64,000 bases of DNA from an uncultured Cellvibrio sp. (GCA_946480695.1 CAMLKG010000006.1:94787-158786), one strand, 5' to 3'. Shown: positions 50,616-59,804, counted from the stretch's first letter. Translations and numbers: made by a program. The notes: generated by a model not told the origin, from the letters alone.

Positions 50616-51632
50616 ATGAGTCAAATTGTTGTTGCTGCACTGTATAAATTTGTGAAGTTACCCGATTACGAAGCGCTGGTTCCGCGCTTGAAAGAGTTGT
50701 GCGATTTATTGGGGATTAAAGGAACGCTTTTACTGGCGGAAGAGGGGATCAACGGCACTGTTTCCGGTTCACGTGCGGCAATCGACGGTTTGACCGCTTT
50801 CCTGAACGCGGATGGTCGGTTCGATGGATTAAGTTACAAAGAGTCTTTTTACGACGAGCAACCCTTTTATCGTATGAAGGTGAAGCTGAAAAAAGAAATA
50901 GTAACGATGGGGGTTAACGGCATTGATCCGCAGAAGATAGTCGGTACCTACGTCAAACCTGGTGATTGGAATGCTTTGATTAGCGACCCGGAGGTCGTGG
51001 TAATCGATACCCGTAATTCCTACGAGTATGAAATCGGGACTTTTGAACGGGCTATAGATCCGCAAACAGAGACATTCCGTGAGTTTCCGGCTTATGTGGC
51101 AAATAACCTTGATCCGGCCAAGCATAAAAAGGTCGCCATGTTTTGCACCGGTGGCATTCGTTGCGAAAAGTCCACGGCTTATTTAAAAGAACAAGGTTTT
51201 GAAGAGGTTTATCACCTGGAAGGCGGTATCCTTAAGTACCTGGAAGAAGTGCCGGAAGAAGAGAGCCTCTGGCGCGGGGAGTGCTTCGTATTTGATAACC
51301 GTGTCGCGGTGAACCATAAATTGGAAAAAGGTATTTACGATCAATGCCATGGCTGCCGTTATCCTATTACTGACGGTGACAAATTATCCCCTCACTACAT
51401 GCTCGGGGTTTGCTGTCCACGTTGTTACAACAAGCTTACTGACGACCAAAAGGATCGTTTTGCAGAACGGCAGCGGCAAATTGAATTGGCTAAAGAACGT
51501 AATCAGGCGCATATAGGTGCGCTTCCTCCAGAGCGGCAATTACGCTCTGTGCAAAAGCGTGAACAAAGTGAAGAACAGCGCCGTAATTCATTAGCTGCCG
51601 CAAATATGGCGGCGGTTTCGGCGGGGAAATAG
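50616..51632 (+). CDS. trhO: tRNA uridine(34) hydroxylase TrhO (YceA), rhodanese domain
   Basis: 338 residues from ATG 50616; the GTG nine bases earlier is less likely. Oxygen-dependent hydroxylation of tRNA U34 to ho5U. The N-terminal domain has [14 protein letters not shown] and the RNA-binding fold. The rhodanese domain has the catalytic Cys in [14 protein letters not shown]-terminal zinc-like cysteine set ([15 protein letters not shown]) follows, then a basic helix. Confidence 0.93.
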   Translation: MSQIVVAALYKFVKLPDYEALVPRLKELCDLLGIKGTLLLAEEGINGTVSGSRAAIDGLTAFLNADGRFDGLSYKESFYDEQPFYRMKVKLKKEIVTMGVNGIDPQKIVGTYVKPGDWNALISDPEVVVIDTRNSYEYEIGTFERAIDPQTETFREFPAYVANNLDPAKHKKVAMFCTGGIRCEKSTAYLKEQGFEEVYHLEGGILKYLEEVPEEESLWRGECFVFDNRVAVNHKLEKGIYDQCHGCRYPITDGDKLSPHYMLGVCCPRCYNKLTDDQKDRFAERQRQIELAKERNQAHIGALPPERQLRSVQKREQSEEQRRNSLAAANMAAVSAGK

Positions 51633-51704
51633 CGCCTGACTATTTTGTCACATAATTACTATATGATTTAATGGCAGCTTTATCGATGACACCAAGTGAC
51701 TCCT

Positions 51705-52043
51705 ATGAATTTTAATGATTGGACAGCAGACTTGGCAGTGGGCACTGCGACCCATGCCTCTGGATTTACGATTCGTATTGAAGGTAATCCGAAAGACCCA
51801 TCCGAGGTATATCCCGGAAAATTTCCAGACGGTATAAGTTTCGTCGATCAGGCGCGCTTACTGCGATCCGGTTTGGAGTTTTTAGCGAAATCGGGTGGTT
51901 CAATACCCAGCTCGTGGCAATCGAGCCCGGTGCAGGACGCCAAAACAGAGGCGATTAAAGCGCGCGAGGAATTGGCAAAGCGTTTTGCCGAGCGCCCCGA
52001 TAAGCCCCAGCGCTCGGTACTTTCCCTGAAAAAAAATTCCTGA
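51705..52043 (+). CDS. Conserved small protein of unknown function
   Basis: 112 residues from ATG 51705; a GTG three codons earlier is possible. Soluble, no signal peptide. It opens MNFNDWTADLAVGTATH, with GFTIRIEGNPKDPSEVYPGKFP and SFVDQARLLRSGLEFL next, then a Lys/Glu-rich helical tail. I have an impression of similar short proteins in gammaproteobacteria but cannot name the family. A terminator follows closely, so it is probably expressed. Confidence 0.65.
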   Translation: MNFNDWTADLAVGTATHASGFTIRIEGNPKDPSEVYPGKFPDGISFVDQARLLRSGLEFLAKSGGSIPSSWQSSPVQDAKTEAIKAREELAKRFAERPDKPQRSVLSLKKNS

Positions 52044-52070
52044 TACCCCTTTTACCTGTCCATTACACAT

Positions 52071-52103
52071 AAAAAACGGCGCATGTATGCTGCGCCGTTT
52101 TTT
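52071..52103. terminator. Bidirectional terminator
   Basis: A thirteen-base perfect stem (A6 CGGCGCA / TGCGCCG T6) with a seven-base loop lies between convergent genes. Confidence 0.9.
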
Positions 52104-52126
52104 AGCCATCATTGCGTTTTTAGGGG

Positions 52127-52645
52127 TTACAGAAGGCCTCGTCTTTGTAGTTCCAGGTAATGGGCATCAACCAATTTAAACAATTCATCAAATTTTTGTC
52201 CGGCTGGTGCCACGACCAGCTCAAGAACTTCAGTGCTGTTCTTGGGGCGTTTCATAATTTTTTCCAGCTCATTAGCGGTTGCTGACATCGCATCGAGGAT
52301 TTTCTCGGTACTTTCCTTATCGCGGAATACCCGGCCTTGTTCGGTCAGTTGCAGGTATTTATCGCACTCTTGCAGCCAGTCTTTACGTTGCAACACGAAA
52401 TTGCGGATATTTTTGGCTCCCCCGCGATGGGCGGTAGGTAATTGTTTTTCCCGGTAGGCCTGCAGGCTCTTTTTACCTTGCAAGAGGAAGTCGGTGCTCG
52501 TTTGTTTGCAGTATTTTGCGTTCAAGTAACTCGCAAATTTAATGTTATTGGCAGTTTCTGCTTTCGCACGTTTACAAGCTTCATCACAGGCAAAACCAAA
52601 TTGGGAGAGGGTCAGTAAGGTAATGGTGAACAGTATTTTTTTCAT
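52127..52645 (-). CDS. Exported protein of unknown function
   Basis: 172 residues. The signal peptide MKKILFTITLLTLSQFGFA is followed by a mature, helical, Lys- and Glu-rich domain with four cysteines (CDEACKR, KYCKQT, QECDKYL). No family recognised. Likely periplasmic. Terminators lie on both sides, so it is transcribed alone. Confidence 0.72.
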   Translation of the reverse strand: MKKILFTITLLTLSQFGFACDEACKRAKAETANNIKFASYLNAKYCKQTSTDFLLQGKKSLQAYREKQLPTAHRGGAKNIRNFVLQRKDWLQECDKYLQLTEQGRVFRDKESTEKILDAMSATANELEKIMKRPKNSTEVLELVVAPAGQKFDELFKLVDAHYLELQRRGLL

Positions 52646-52864
52646 AAGGCTCGCCGATTATTAAAGTTATGAGGTGAACTGCTAATGGTGTGATATAAAT
52701 CACTTTTTTAGTCGCGTCAAGCATTGTAAATAAACTTGAACTTGATTATAGCCATTAGTGTCAGGTTTGCCGGTGGGCTGCTACGAAAAGTGGCAAAAAG
52801 TTGTAGATGTTACATTGTTATTATTGGCGGTGAGTTGCGGCACTGTATGGAAGGTTAGGCAAAA

Positions 52865-52891
52865 CCCGGAGTAACGGGGGGTTACTCCGGG
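52865..52891 (-). terminator. Terminator of the DUF4202-SirB2 unit
   Basis: An eleven-base perfect stem (CCCGGAGTAAC/GTTACTCCGGG) with a five-G loop lies just after the SirB2 stop. On the minus strand TTTT follows. Confidence 0.7.
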
Positions 52892-52896
52892 GAATA

Positions 52897-53274
52897 TTAG
52901 CCGAAAAAGCCCAGGGGGTTTTTAGTAATGGCCACGCTTACCATGTAGGCAAACACCACCAGGGCGCTGAACCAAAGCGCTTTGCTCAAGCTTGCATTGG
53001 CAACTTTGAAACTGGCAACCCCTAAACCTATATAGGCGAACAAGGCGATTATTTTGGCCATTAACCAGGGTTGGCTAGCGGGCGACATATCCAAATGCAC
53101 CGCGAGCACAATGCCGCTTATTAACAATAGTGTGCTGATTATATGCGGTAGTATTTTTGCCCATTTTTTTGCAAGCATATTTGAACCCATAAACAACCAG
53201 ATACCGCGCAATACAAAAAAAACCAGGGAAAGGCCAACAAATGTTAAATGTAAGTGTTTTAGGGCTAGATACAC
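52897..53274 (-). CDS. SirB2-family membrane protein
   Basis: 125 residues with a GTG start preceded by AAGGAA. Four membrane helices. The start LKHLHLTFVGLSLVFFVLRG and the segment KILPHIISTLLLISGIVL match the SirB (invasion gene expression up-regulator) family. Biochemical role unknown. It lies 45 bases after the DUF4202 gene on the same strand. Confidence 0.85.
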   Translation of the reverse strand: MYLALKHLHLTFVGLSLVFFVLRGIWLFMGSNMLAKKWAKILPHIISTLLLISGIVLAVHLDMSPASQPWLMAKIIALFAYIGLGVASFKVANASLSKALWFSALVVFAYMVSVAITKNPLGFFG

Positions 53275-53319
53275 GGCGTATTCCTTATAGTGAAATTGGG
53301 GATGATGTTCAGCTGCGGT

Positions 53320-53913
53320 TTAAACAGGGCTTAGCGCTTTGGTGACCAGCGCCAATATGGATGATGTTAATGGTAGTTTCAAAGCGGTTTCATGGCCTTT
53401 GGACGACATCTTGTTCCAGGTTTTGCGAATAATGTCGATCAGCTTTTCTTCATCATGTTTGCCCGCGAAATCTTCCAGGTAAAACTCAATAAACACGAGG
53501 CAAGCAATATCTTCGAGCGCTTGCACTTCCTCATCACGTTTTAAGCTACGCTTGAGCAATAAATCTTTAACACGTGTGATCATTGCCTCATCGTAACCGT
53601 GTTTTGCCATGATTTCCCCTGCGATATCGCCATGTAGTTGCGCTAAATCCAGCCGCCATTTTTTATAGCCGCTACGATCCATCGGGTATGCGCTACGCGG
53701 AATTTTCCAGCGACAAATATGTTGGCTGCGCACTGCCAGTTGTAGGGCCTCAGAGGGTGATTCGCAAAATGTATGCAATTGCCGGCTCATTCGTTGTGCA
53801 TATATCCACTCCTTGGCTTCGGGTTTACCATCAACCAATTCCATATTGGGATCTTGTAAATTAGCCTCATCGAATGCCCTAAGGGTGGCTTCCAGGCGAA
53901 CTGAATCAGTCAT
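53320..53913 (-). CDS. DUF4202 family protein
   Basis: 197 residues, soluble. The pattern FDEANLQDPN, YAQRMSRQLHTF, AVRSQHICRWKIPRSAYPMDRSGYKKW-type core, LHGDIA and EFYLEDFAGKHDEEKLIDIIRKTWNKMS-type end is DUF4202. The QHICRW and LHGDIA segments place a conserved His and an HGD triad as in HD-domain hydrolases, so a phosphohydrolase role is possible. AGAGAA precedes the ATG. Confidence 0.85.
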   Translation of the reverse strand: MTDSVRLEATLRAFDEANLQDPNMELVDGKPEAKEWIYAQRMSRQLHTFCESPSEALQLAVRSQHICRWKIPRSAYPMDRSGYKKWRLDLAQLHGDIAGEIMAKHGYDEAMITRVKDLLLKRSLKRDEEVQALEDIACLVFIEFYLEDFAGKHDEEKLIDIIRKTWNKMSSKGHETALKLPLTSSILALVTKALSPV

Positions 53914-54385
53914 AATAATTTCTCTAAATTAATAAACTGCATTGCGTTGACGATATTGCGCGACCATGTAATTAAATTCGTTTTATCTCTGTGGATTGCA
54001 TCCTGCCTTGCAGGGTGGCTTCGTGGTTTTCGTGCGCAGGGATAGGAATATTCGGCCGCGATTGTTACAGCTTTGACGACAAGGGTAAATAGCAGGAGGG
54101 GCTGTTATTCCGGGCACGATAAATTGCCGCACCAATTTTGTCGCTTATAGCTAAATGTGGCTTTTTGGGGGCCAAATAAAACCTTTACATCATGATTAGG
54201 CCGGAATATAGTGCCTCAGCTGGCCCATCTGCAGCATTATTTATGGTAAGTCACATATCCGTTGTTCTAGCAGTACATCTATTAGCACCTCGTATAGTTC
54301 TTCATAAGTACATCTGAATTCGCCAGCCGGGCTCCAATCTTGGGGTATTCAATTTATATTTTTGCAAAGAGCATCGAGGTTTATC
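53914..54385. other. Long intergenic region ahead of the cold-shock gene
   Basis: 472 bases. It holds the DUF4202 promoter and the cold-shock promoter and leader. Long 5' leaders are normal for cspA-type genes. I could not place a convincing -35/-10 pair with correct spacing, and I see no gene or strong inverted repeat. Confidence 0.45.
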
Positions 54386-54592
54386 ATGGCTAGAAGTACT
54401 GGCACCGTTAAGTGGTTCAACGAGTCTAAAGGTTTCGGTTTCATCGCGAGCGAAGCAGGTCAAGACGTGTTTGTTCACTACAGCGCTATCACTGGTTCAG
54501 GTTTCAAAACCCTGGCTGAAGGCCAAAAAGTAGAGTTCGACGTTAAACCAGGTCAAAAGGGTCCACAGGCAGAGAACGTTGTTGGCCTGTAA
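54386..54592 (+). CDS. Cold-shock domain protein
   Basis: 68 residues from ATG 54386 with GAGGT upstream; the family starts at [19 protein letters not shown]-binding motifs RNP1 (KGFGFI) and RNP2 (VFVHY) are intact. It binds single-stranded nucleic acid and melts RNA structure. A very clean terminator follows. Confidence 0.95.
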   Translation: MARSTGTVKWFNESKGFGFIASEAGQDVFVHYSAITGSGFKTLAEGQKVEFDVKPGQKGPQAENVVGL

Positions 54593-54619
54593 TTTGCCAA
54601 ACTGGTCCTGAATCCTCCA

Positions 54620-54655
54620 AAAAAGCCGCCCGATTTATCGAGGCGGCTTTTTTAT
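54620..54655 (+). terminator. Terminator after the cold-shock gene
   Basis: An AAAGCCGCC/GGCGGCTTT stem with an inner CGAT/ATCG pairing is followed by a T run. Confidence 0.88.
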
Positions 54656-54780
54656 TGGCCGAGTTTTTATTGTTTACAAGGTATTGGCTATCTGGATATC
54701 AGTGAAATAATTAAGCAGCCTGTCAACCGTTTACCGCTTGTCCCGTTATACCCGATAACTACCCCCTTTCCGGATCTGTT

Positions 54781-55362
54781 ATGGAATCACCTGTAACGCC
54801 AATAAATTCTTCCGTTGCGGTTGGGAAAGCATTGGAAAATTTTTTGGCGGCAGTGGAGGGGCGGGCATACCGTACAGCGGTACTTGCCACCAGAAAATCG
54901 GTTGATGCCCTGGACATAGTACAAGAAGCGATGTTGCATTTTGTGCAGTCCTATCGCTACAAAAATGATGCGGAATGGCCATTGTTATTCCAGCGGGTGT
55001 TGCAGAACAAAATCATGGATTGGTACCGCGCGCAAGGCAAAACCCGGCGCTGGTTTTGGCAAGCAATACCTGCTGCGGATGTCGGGGATGATGAAAGCGC
55101 GGAGCAACAAGGAGAGCAGGTTATCAGTGATGGTCGCGACAACCCATGCGAATTGCTCCAGCGCGCCCGGGATATTGAGCGAGTTATTGCGCTGCTGGAA
55201 ATTATGCCCATCAGGCAACGACAAGCGTTTTTATTGCGCGCATGGGAGGGCTTTGATGTTGCCACAACAGCGGCTGCGATGGAATGCAGTGAAGGTAGCG
55301 TAAAGACCCATTATTTCCGTGCTGTGCGATTTTTACGTGAGCAGCTAACCGTTAGCGAGTAG
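54781..55362 (+). CDS. ECF-like RNA polymerase sigma factor
   Basis: 193 residues. Region 2 is recognisable (VLATRKSVDALDIVQEAMLHFV, LLFQRVLQNKIMDWYRA) and region 4 has a helix-turn-helix (MPIRQRQAFLLRAWEGFDVATTAAAMECSEGSVKTHYFRAV-type order). A long acidic linker (GDDESAEQQGEQ) lies between. It is followed within five bases by a single-pass DUF3619 protein and then a DUF3106 protein; I recall this three-gene order from betaproteobacteria. No standard zinc-type anti-sigma gene is present. Confidence 0.85.
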   Translation: MESPVTPINSSVAVGKALENFLAAVEGRAYRTAVLATRKSVDALDIVQEAMLHFVQSYRYKNDAEWPLLFQRVLQNKIMDWYRAQGKTRRWFWQAIPAADVGDDESAEQQGEQVISDGRDNPCELLQRARDIERVIALLEIMPIRQRQAFLLRAWEGFDVATTAAAMECSEGSVKTHYFRAVRFLREQLTVSE

Positions 55363-55366
55363 AGCC

Positions 55367-55744
55367 ATGAAGCCTGATGAACCACGCCAGCTACAAGCAG
55401 CAGATGACAAGCTTGCTGCCCAGGTAACCGATACATTGGATAGAAGTGTCCAGCAATTGGATGACCGAACCCAAAAAGCATTGGCTGCCGCGCGTCGAAG
55501 GGCATTGCTCCCGGCGCCTGTGGATATACCTTCCCCTAATAAGAAATACGCACATTGGGCGGGTTTGGCTGTGGCTGCCACCATTGCCGGTGTAGTGATC
55601 ATACCTGGCGCTTTGGATCGGGAATATCCAGCGGTCGGTGAGGATGATTTTGCCTATTTGGCGGTAGATCCCCAGTTGCTGGAAGACATGGAAATGTTGC
55701 AAGCCCTGGGTGGGGCAGTGGATGAAGCCGTTAATGAAGGTTGA
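55367..55744 (+). CDS. DUF3619 protein, single-pass, candidate anti-sigma partner
   Basis: 125 residues. A charged cytoplasmic N-terminal half (VTDTLDRSVQQLDDRTQKALAAARRRAL-type) is followed by one membrane segment (about 63-82) and an acidic periplasmic end (YPAVGEDDFAYLAVDPQLLEDMEMLQALG). The layout is that of an anti-sigma factor: cytoplasmic domain, one helix, periplasmic tail. The starting ATG is four bases after the sigma-gene stop, which implies coupled translation. The anti-sigma role is inference. Confidence 0.75.
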   Translation: MKPDEPRQLQAADDKLAAQVTDTLDRSVQQLDDRTQKALAAARRRALLPAPVDIPSPNKKYAHWAGLAVAATIAGVVIIPGALDREYPAVGEDDFAYLAVDPQLLEDMEMLQALGGAVDEAVNEG

Positions 55745-55807
55745 ATTCCATCCGGTGCGGGGCCCGGATGGGGCTGCCGTGGCAAGCAGGCACAATGAGG
55801 TTCAGCT

Positions 55808-56347
55808 ATGAGAAACAGTCCGAGGTTGCGGAGCGATAGCTTGGTTTGCCTGCTGATGCTTTTCCTGGGGTTCAGTGCATTGCCTGGAGCCGGTTATGCC
55901 AGTGAGCTTCATTGGGAGGAGTTATCACGGGAACAACAGGCAATGCTCAGTGGTGTGAAGCACCAGTGGAAGGACCTGGGTCCCGACGAGCGTAAAAAAT
56001 TGATGAAACAAGCTGCACGGTTTAAAAAACTGCCCCCCGAACAGCAAGACCTTATGAAAGCGCGTTTTGCGCGATGGCAACAATTATCGCCCGAACGCAG
56101 GGCAGAGTTACGGGCAGCATTTCGCGCATACCAGGCGTTGCCTGCCAGTGAAAAAGAACAGTTAAAAAAACGCCTGCAATGGTTTAACAGTTTGCCGGAA
56201 ACTGAACGTGCCGCTATGCGTGTGCGCTGGCAGTCGCTAACGCCCGGGCAGCGCGCAAAATTTCGCGAACGATTACAGCGAATGACCCCTGAGCAACGAG
56301 CCAGGGCACGCGAGCGCTTTATGCATCGCCATCAAAAAGACAATTGA
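55808..56347 (+). CDS. DUF3106 exported protein of helical repeats
   Basis: 179 residues. A signal peptide (ending near GYASE) is followed by a regular helical repeat. Each unit has an aromatic residue, two residues, Leu, a turn, then a charged helix (for example WQQLSPERRAEL, YQALPASEKEQL). The aromatic positions are spaced exactly 18 residues apart five times and then 15 twice. It is very rich in Arg, Lys, Glu and Gln. Likely periplasmic. GAGG lies upstream of the ATG. Confidence 0.82.
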   Translation: MRNSPRLRSDSLVCLLMLFLGFSALPGAGYASELHWEELSREQQAMLSGVKHQWKDLGPDERKKLMKQAARFKKLPPEQQDLMKARFARWQQLSPERRAELRAAFRAYQALPASEKEQLKKRLQWFNSLPETERAAMRVRWQSLTPGQRAKFRERLQRMTPEQRARARERFMHRHQKDN

Positions 56348-56391
56348 TAAAAGTCCATGTCCATCCAGTAAAAATAAACAGGTATGACTTT

Positions 56392-57558
56392 ATGAAGGTT
56401 TTATTGCCCGTCATTTTTGGCATTTGGTTGATTGCTTGCGGCAGCAGTGATGCTGGCGGAAAAGCAACAAGTGCAACCCTGTCGCCAACCGGTGAAGTTG
56501 TTACCCCATCGAGCCAGGGAGGTTCCCCGGTTCCAATCCCAGGCAATAGCCAGCGAATACAAGCCGTAAACAAGACCTCGGCAAACAATCCGGTTTGCCA
56601 GGCGATGGATATTTTCTATTGGGAAATCGGGGATAAAAATGGTGCGCTTGCCAGCGGTTGGGGTGGAAAAAATGCACCGCGAGGCCAGGCTACCGAAGTG
56701 GATGGCCTGGGACCGGATATTCCTATCGCAATCGCGTCGGCCTCCAAATGGCTGTTCGGAGCCTATTCGGTGCAGCGTGACGGTTTTGCACAGGTGAGTA
56801 CCGGCGATATAGGCATCCAGGGGCAACTTATAGCACGCAAGGGCTTTTTGAATTTCACCAGCGGTTATGACCAGGAAACCAAACCCTTGTGTTCTTTGCA
56901 CACAGTGGGCGATTGCTTTAATGGGGCAATCGCCCAGCGTAATCCGCAGGCTGTGCAGAGGTTTTCCTACAACGGCGGCCACATGCAGGCTTATGCGGTG
57001 GCGTTAGGGCTGGGCGATTATCGCGATAATGATGGCTTGTTGAACGGTGTATACCTTGCCGATGAAATCCGTCGCATCACTAACGGGTTGGGTAGCCTGA
57101 CCTACGATTTCCCATCCCCGGCGGGCGGAGCCAATGTGTCGCCAACGGATTATGCTCAGTTCTTGCGAGCCCTGTTAAAGGGTGAGCTGGAACTTGGGCT
57201 GTATTTAGGGGCTGACCCTGTCTGTGCCTGGGTTGATCCGGCACCTGGCCATAAATCCTGCGATGCCTTGGCTACACCCATTAGTGGCGAGGGTAACGGC
57301 ATCAACTTCAGCGCGGAGCACTGGCATTATTCCTACGGCCATTGGGTGGAAGATGATCCCCTGGTTGGCGACGGCAGCTTTAGCAGCCCCGGGGCCTTTG
57401 GCTTCTATCCCTGGATCAATGCGGACAAGAACCTGTATGGCATTCTTGCCCGTCGGGAACCAGTGTGGGGGCGCCCGGCGTTAGAGTCTATCGGTTGTGG
57501 CCGATTATTGCGTAAGGCCTGGGTAACCGGCATCGAGCAAGTGGGTGCTTTACCGTAA
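56392..57558 (+). CDS. Lipoprotein serine hydrolase, beta-lactamase/PBP-like
   Basis: 388 residues from ATG 56392. The lipobox LIAC (Cys16) predicts a lipid anchor. After a Ser/Pro linker comes a hydrolase-like domain with SASK (116-119), an S-x-x-K as in penicillin-recognising enzymes, and FSYNGG (191-196), which supplies the S-x-N-type second motif. A KTG triad is not obvious; HWHYSYGHW may replace it. Possible roles are peptidase, esterase or lactamase. A longer frame to 56344 overlaps the previous stop. Confidence 0.72.
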   Translation: MKVLLPVIFGIWLIACGSSDAGGKATSATLSPTGEVVTPSSQGGSPVPIPGNSQRIQAVNKTSANNPVCQAMDIFYWEIGDKNGALASGWGGKNAPRGQATEVDGLGPDIPIAIASASKWLFGAYSVQRDGFAQVSTGDIGIQGQLIARKGFLNFTSGYDQETKPLCSLHTVGDCFNGAIAQRNPQAVQRFSYNGGHMQAYAVALGLGDYRDNDGLLNGVYLADEIRRITNGLGSLTYDFPSPAGGANVSPTDYAQFLRALLKGELELGLYLGADPVCAWVDPAPGHKSCDALATPISGEGNGINFSAEHWHYSYGHWVEDDPLVGDGSFSSPGAFGFYPWINADKNLYGILARREPVWGRPALESIGCGRLLRKAWVTGIEQVGALP

Positions 57559-57703
57559 ATAATCGGCAAAAGGTCGATTTAATGTCACAAAAACTTCATA
57601 ATGCGCGGCCCGTTGCGGCCGGTATCCGGCGCATAGGGGTTGTGTGATTTCACAGGGAGGGAGTGGTACATCTTAGATTGGTCTTATTACAAGCGGATAA
57701 CCT

Positions 57704-59176
57704 ATGTTAGAAATGTTCACCGGGCTCAGCTTTTTCATGGGGGCCAGTCTCTTTCTGGCACTTGCCTTTGTTCTCGCCTACGAATTCATTAATGGCTTTC
57801 ACGATACGGCTAACGCGGTTGCCACCGTTATCTACACCAAAGCCATGTCCCCCCATTTGGCTGTAATTGCCTCGGGTATTTTCAACTTCCTGGGTGTCTT
57901 GCTGGGTGGATTAGGTGTTGCCTACGCCATTGTGCACTTGTTACCGGTAGATATGCTCCTCAATATCAGCTCAACCCGCGGGATGGTGCTGGTATTTTCC
58001 CTGCTCGCAGCCGCCATCCTGTGGAATTTGGGTACCTGGTATTTCGGTATCCCGGCATCAAGCTCCCATACCCTGATCGGTTCCCTGCTGGGTGTTTGCC
58101 TGGCGAATGCCCTGATTGCCGGTATTCCAATCAGCGAAGGTATGAATGTTAAGAAAGCAATCGACATTATGCTCTCCTTATTGATTTCCCCCCTGGTTGG
58201 TTTTGGTTGCGCAGCACTGCTCTTGCTGTGGCTTAAAAAAATGTTCACTGGACCGAAAATCCACAAAACCCCGCAAGAGCGCGAACTCATTGATGGCAAA
58301 AAGCATCCACCTTTCTGGACTCGCGTAACCCTTGTCGCGTCGGCCATGGGGGTGAGTTTTGTACACGGCTCCAACGATGGCCAAAAGGGCATTGGTTTGA
58401 TCATGCTGGTACTGATTGGCTTGGCCCCGGCACAATTTGTGCTGAACCTTGAAAGCACCAAGTATCAGGTGGAACGCACACGCGACGCCGCCCAGCATTT
58501 GCAAACCTTTTACAAGGAACATGAGGCGAAAGTCAGTGCAGTTATTGATGTTAATGTTCCTGCCCAGGCGGTATTGCCTGAAAATTTCGAATGTAAAGCC
58601 AAAGAAAGTATGTTGGTCATCAATACGTTGATTGCGGAAATGGACGGTATGACTCACTACCGTGACCTCGATCTGGCCGAGCGCCGCAAGTTGCGTCGTC
58701 TTTTGTTATGTATTGATGATGCCGCAAAAAAAGTAGCCAAGCTGGATGGTTTCTCCGGTAAGGAGAAGTCCGACCTGGGTAGTCTACGTAAAGATTTAAC
58801 CGCTACCACCGAATATGCGCCTTTATGGGTAATCGTAGCTGTGGCGTTGGCATTGGGCCTGGGTACCATGATGGGTTGGAAACGTATCGTGTTTACCGTC
58901 GGTGAAAAAATCGGCAAAAGTAACATGACCTATTCGCAAGGCATGGCAGCACAAATTACTGCCGCAACGGCGATCGGTGTTGCCAGTGTCACGGGGATGC
59001 CAGTGTCTACTACCCACGTGCTTTCTTCTGCGGTGGCCGGCACGATGGTAGCGAATAAATCCGGCTTGCAATTCAGTACAGTCAAAACCATCCTGTTGGC
59101 TTGGCTTTTCACTTTGCCGGTAACCATATGCTTGTCGGCCGGTTTGTTTTATATCGGTACTCTTTTTATCAAGTAG
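57704..59176 (+). CDS. pitA: Low-affinity inorganic phosphate transporter, Pit family
   Basis: 490 residues. Proton-coupled uptake of metal-phosphate. The two inverted Pit repeats are clear: EFINGFHDTANAVATVIYTKAM near the N terminus with SSSHTLIGSLLGV, and VTGMPVSTTHVLSSAVAGTM near the C terminus. The size and the long hydrophilic middle (about 200-370) are as in E. coli PitA. No clear Pho box upstream. Confidence 0.94.
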   Translation: MLEMFTGLSFFMGASLFLALAFVLAYEFINGFHDTANAVATVIYTKAMSPHLAVIASGIFNFLGVLLGGLGVAYAIVHLLPVDMLLNISSTRGMVLVFSLLAAAILWNLGTWYFGIPASSSHTLIGSLLGVCLANALIAGIPISEGMNVKKAIDIMLSLLISPLVGFGCAALLLLWLKKMFTGPKIHKTPQERELIDGKKHPPFWTRVTLVASAMGVSFVHGSNDGQKGIGLIMLVLIGLAPAQFVLNLESTKYQVERTRDAAQHLQTFYKEHEAKVSAVIDVNVPAQAVLPENFECKAKESMLVINTLIAEMDGMTHYRDLDLAERRKLRRLLLCIDDAAKKVAKLDGFSGKEKSDLGSLRKDLTATTEYAPLWVIVAVALALGLGTMMGWKRIVFTVGEKIGKSNMTYSQGMAAQITAATAIGVASVTGMPVSTTHVLSSAVAGTMVANKSGLQFSTVKTILLAWLFTLPVTICLSAGLFYIGTLFIK

Positions 59177-59235
59177 CCTTGAAGGTTTTATAAAATAATC
59201 TGGCACGTGTTATAAACAATTATGCCTGCCGCTTA

Positions 59236-59285
59236 CTTACCCTCGGACTCTGTGTTCGAGGGTAAGGTCCTCCAGGCTTCGCCTG
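59236..59285. repeat. Two tandem hairpins after pitA
   Basis: A perfect ten-base inverted repeat CTTACCCTCG/CGAGGGTAAG with an 11-base loop (59236-59266) is followed seven bases on by CAGGC-TTC-GCCTG (59273-59285). Neither is followed by a T run, so an ordinary terminator is doubtful. The pattern could be a REP-like element or a structured leader of the next gene. Confidence 0.45.
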
Positions 59286-59340
59286 TTCCGCATTGCTCCA
59301 GCGCTCGTCGATTTGTTGTGGTCGTGAGGTTTGTAAGCTG

Positions 59341-59778
59341 ATGAATCCTGAAATAGAGAAAAAATACCAGCGCTTGCGTTCGTTCTTTTTTGGCTTGTGC
59401 ATACTGGCGGCAGGTTTATTGTTTTTAATCACCGGCAAAAATATTGTTAAAAGTGTGTCGGCTGGACACTGGCAGGTGCATACAGGTGTCTTGACGAACA
59501 GGGACAAATCCACCGGTGGAATTTTTTATCGCACCAGTTTGCTGAAATACACCTACGAAATCGACGGAAAAAAATATCAGGGAACCCGGGTAGGTTATGG
59601 AATAAGTAATACCGATGAAGTGCAGGTAACCGGGCAGGCGGTAAGGATTTACGTGAATCCGGATAATCCAGCGGATGCAGTCCTGGTAACCGGCTTTAAG
59701 AACACCCATTTTTTGGGGTTGTTATTTTCGGCCGTTTTTTTATGGTTGGGATTTTACCTGTGGCGGAAAACCCAATAA
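59341..59778 (+). CDS. DUF3592 membrane protein
   Basis: 145 residues from ATG 59341 with GAGG upstream. Two membrane helices (about 12-34 and 124-142) bracket an extracytoplasmic beta domain: WQVHTGVLTNRDKSTGG, YTYEIDGKKYQGTRV, VRIYVNPDNPADAVL. This is the DUF3592 pattern. Function unknown. Confidence 0.82.
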   Translation: MNPEIEKKYQRLRSFFFGLCILAAGLLFLITGKNIVKSVSAGHWQVHTGVLTNRDKSTGGIFYRTSLLKYTYEIDGKKYQGTRVGYGISNTDEVQVTGQAVRIYVNPDNPADAVLVTGFKNTHFLGLLFSAVFLWLGFYLWRKTQ

Positions 59779-59804
59779 ACAATCGCAAGCGGATAAGAAA
59801 ACAA

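Noticed and set aside
57582..57599. Possible Pho box (TGTCAC then TTCAT) before pitA
   Set aside because: The two repeats match the 7-base consensus poorly, and pit genes are usually not PhoB-activated.
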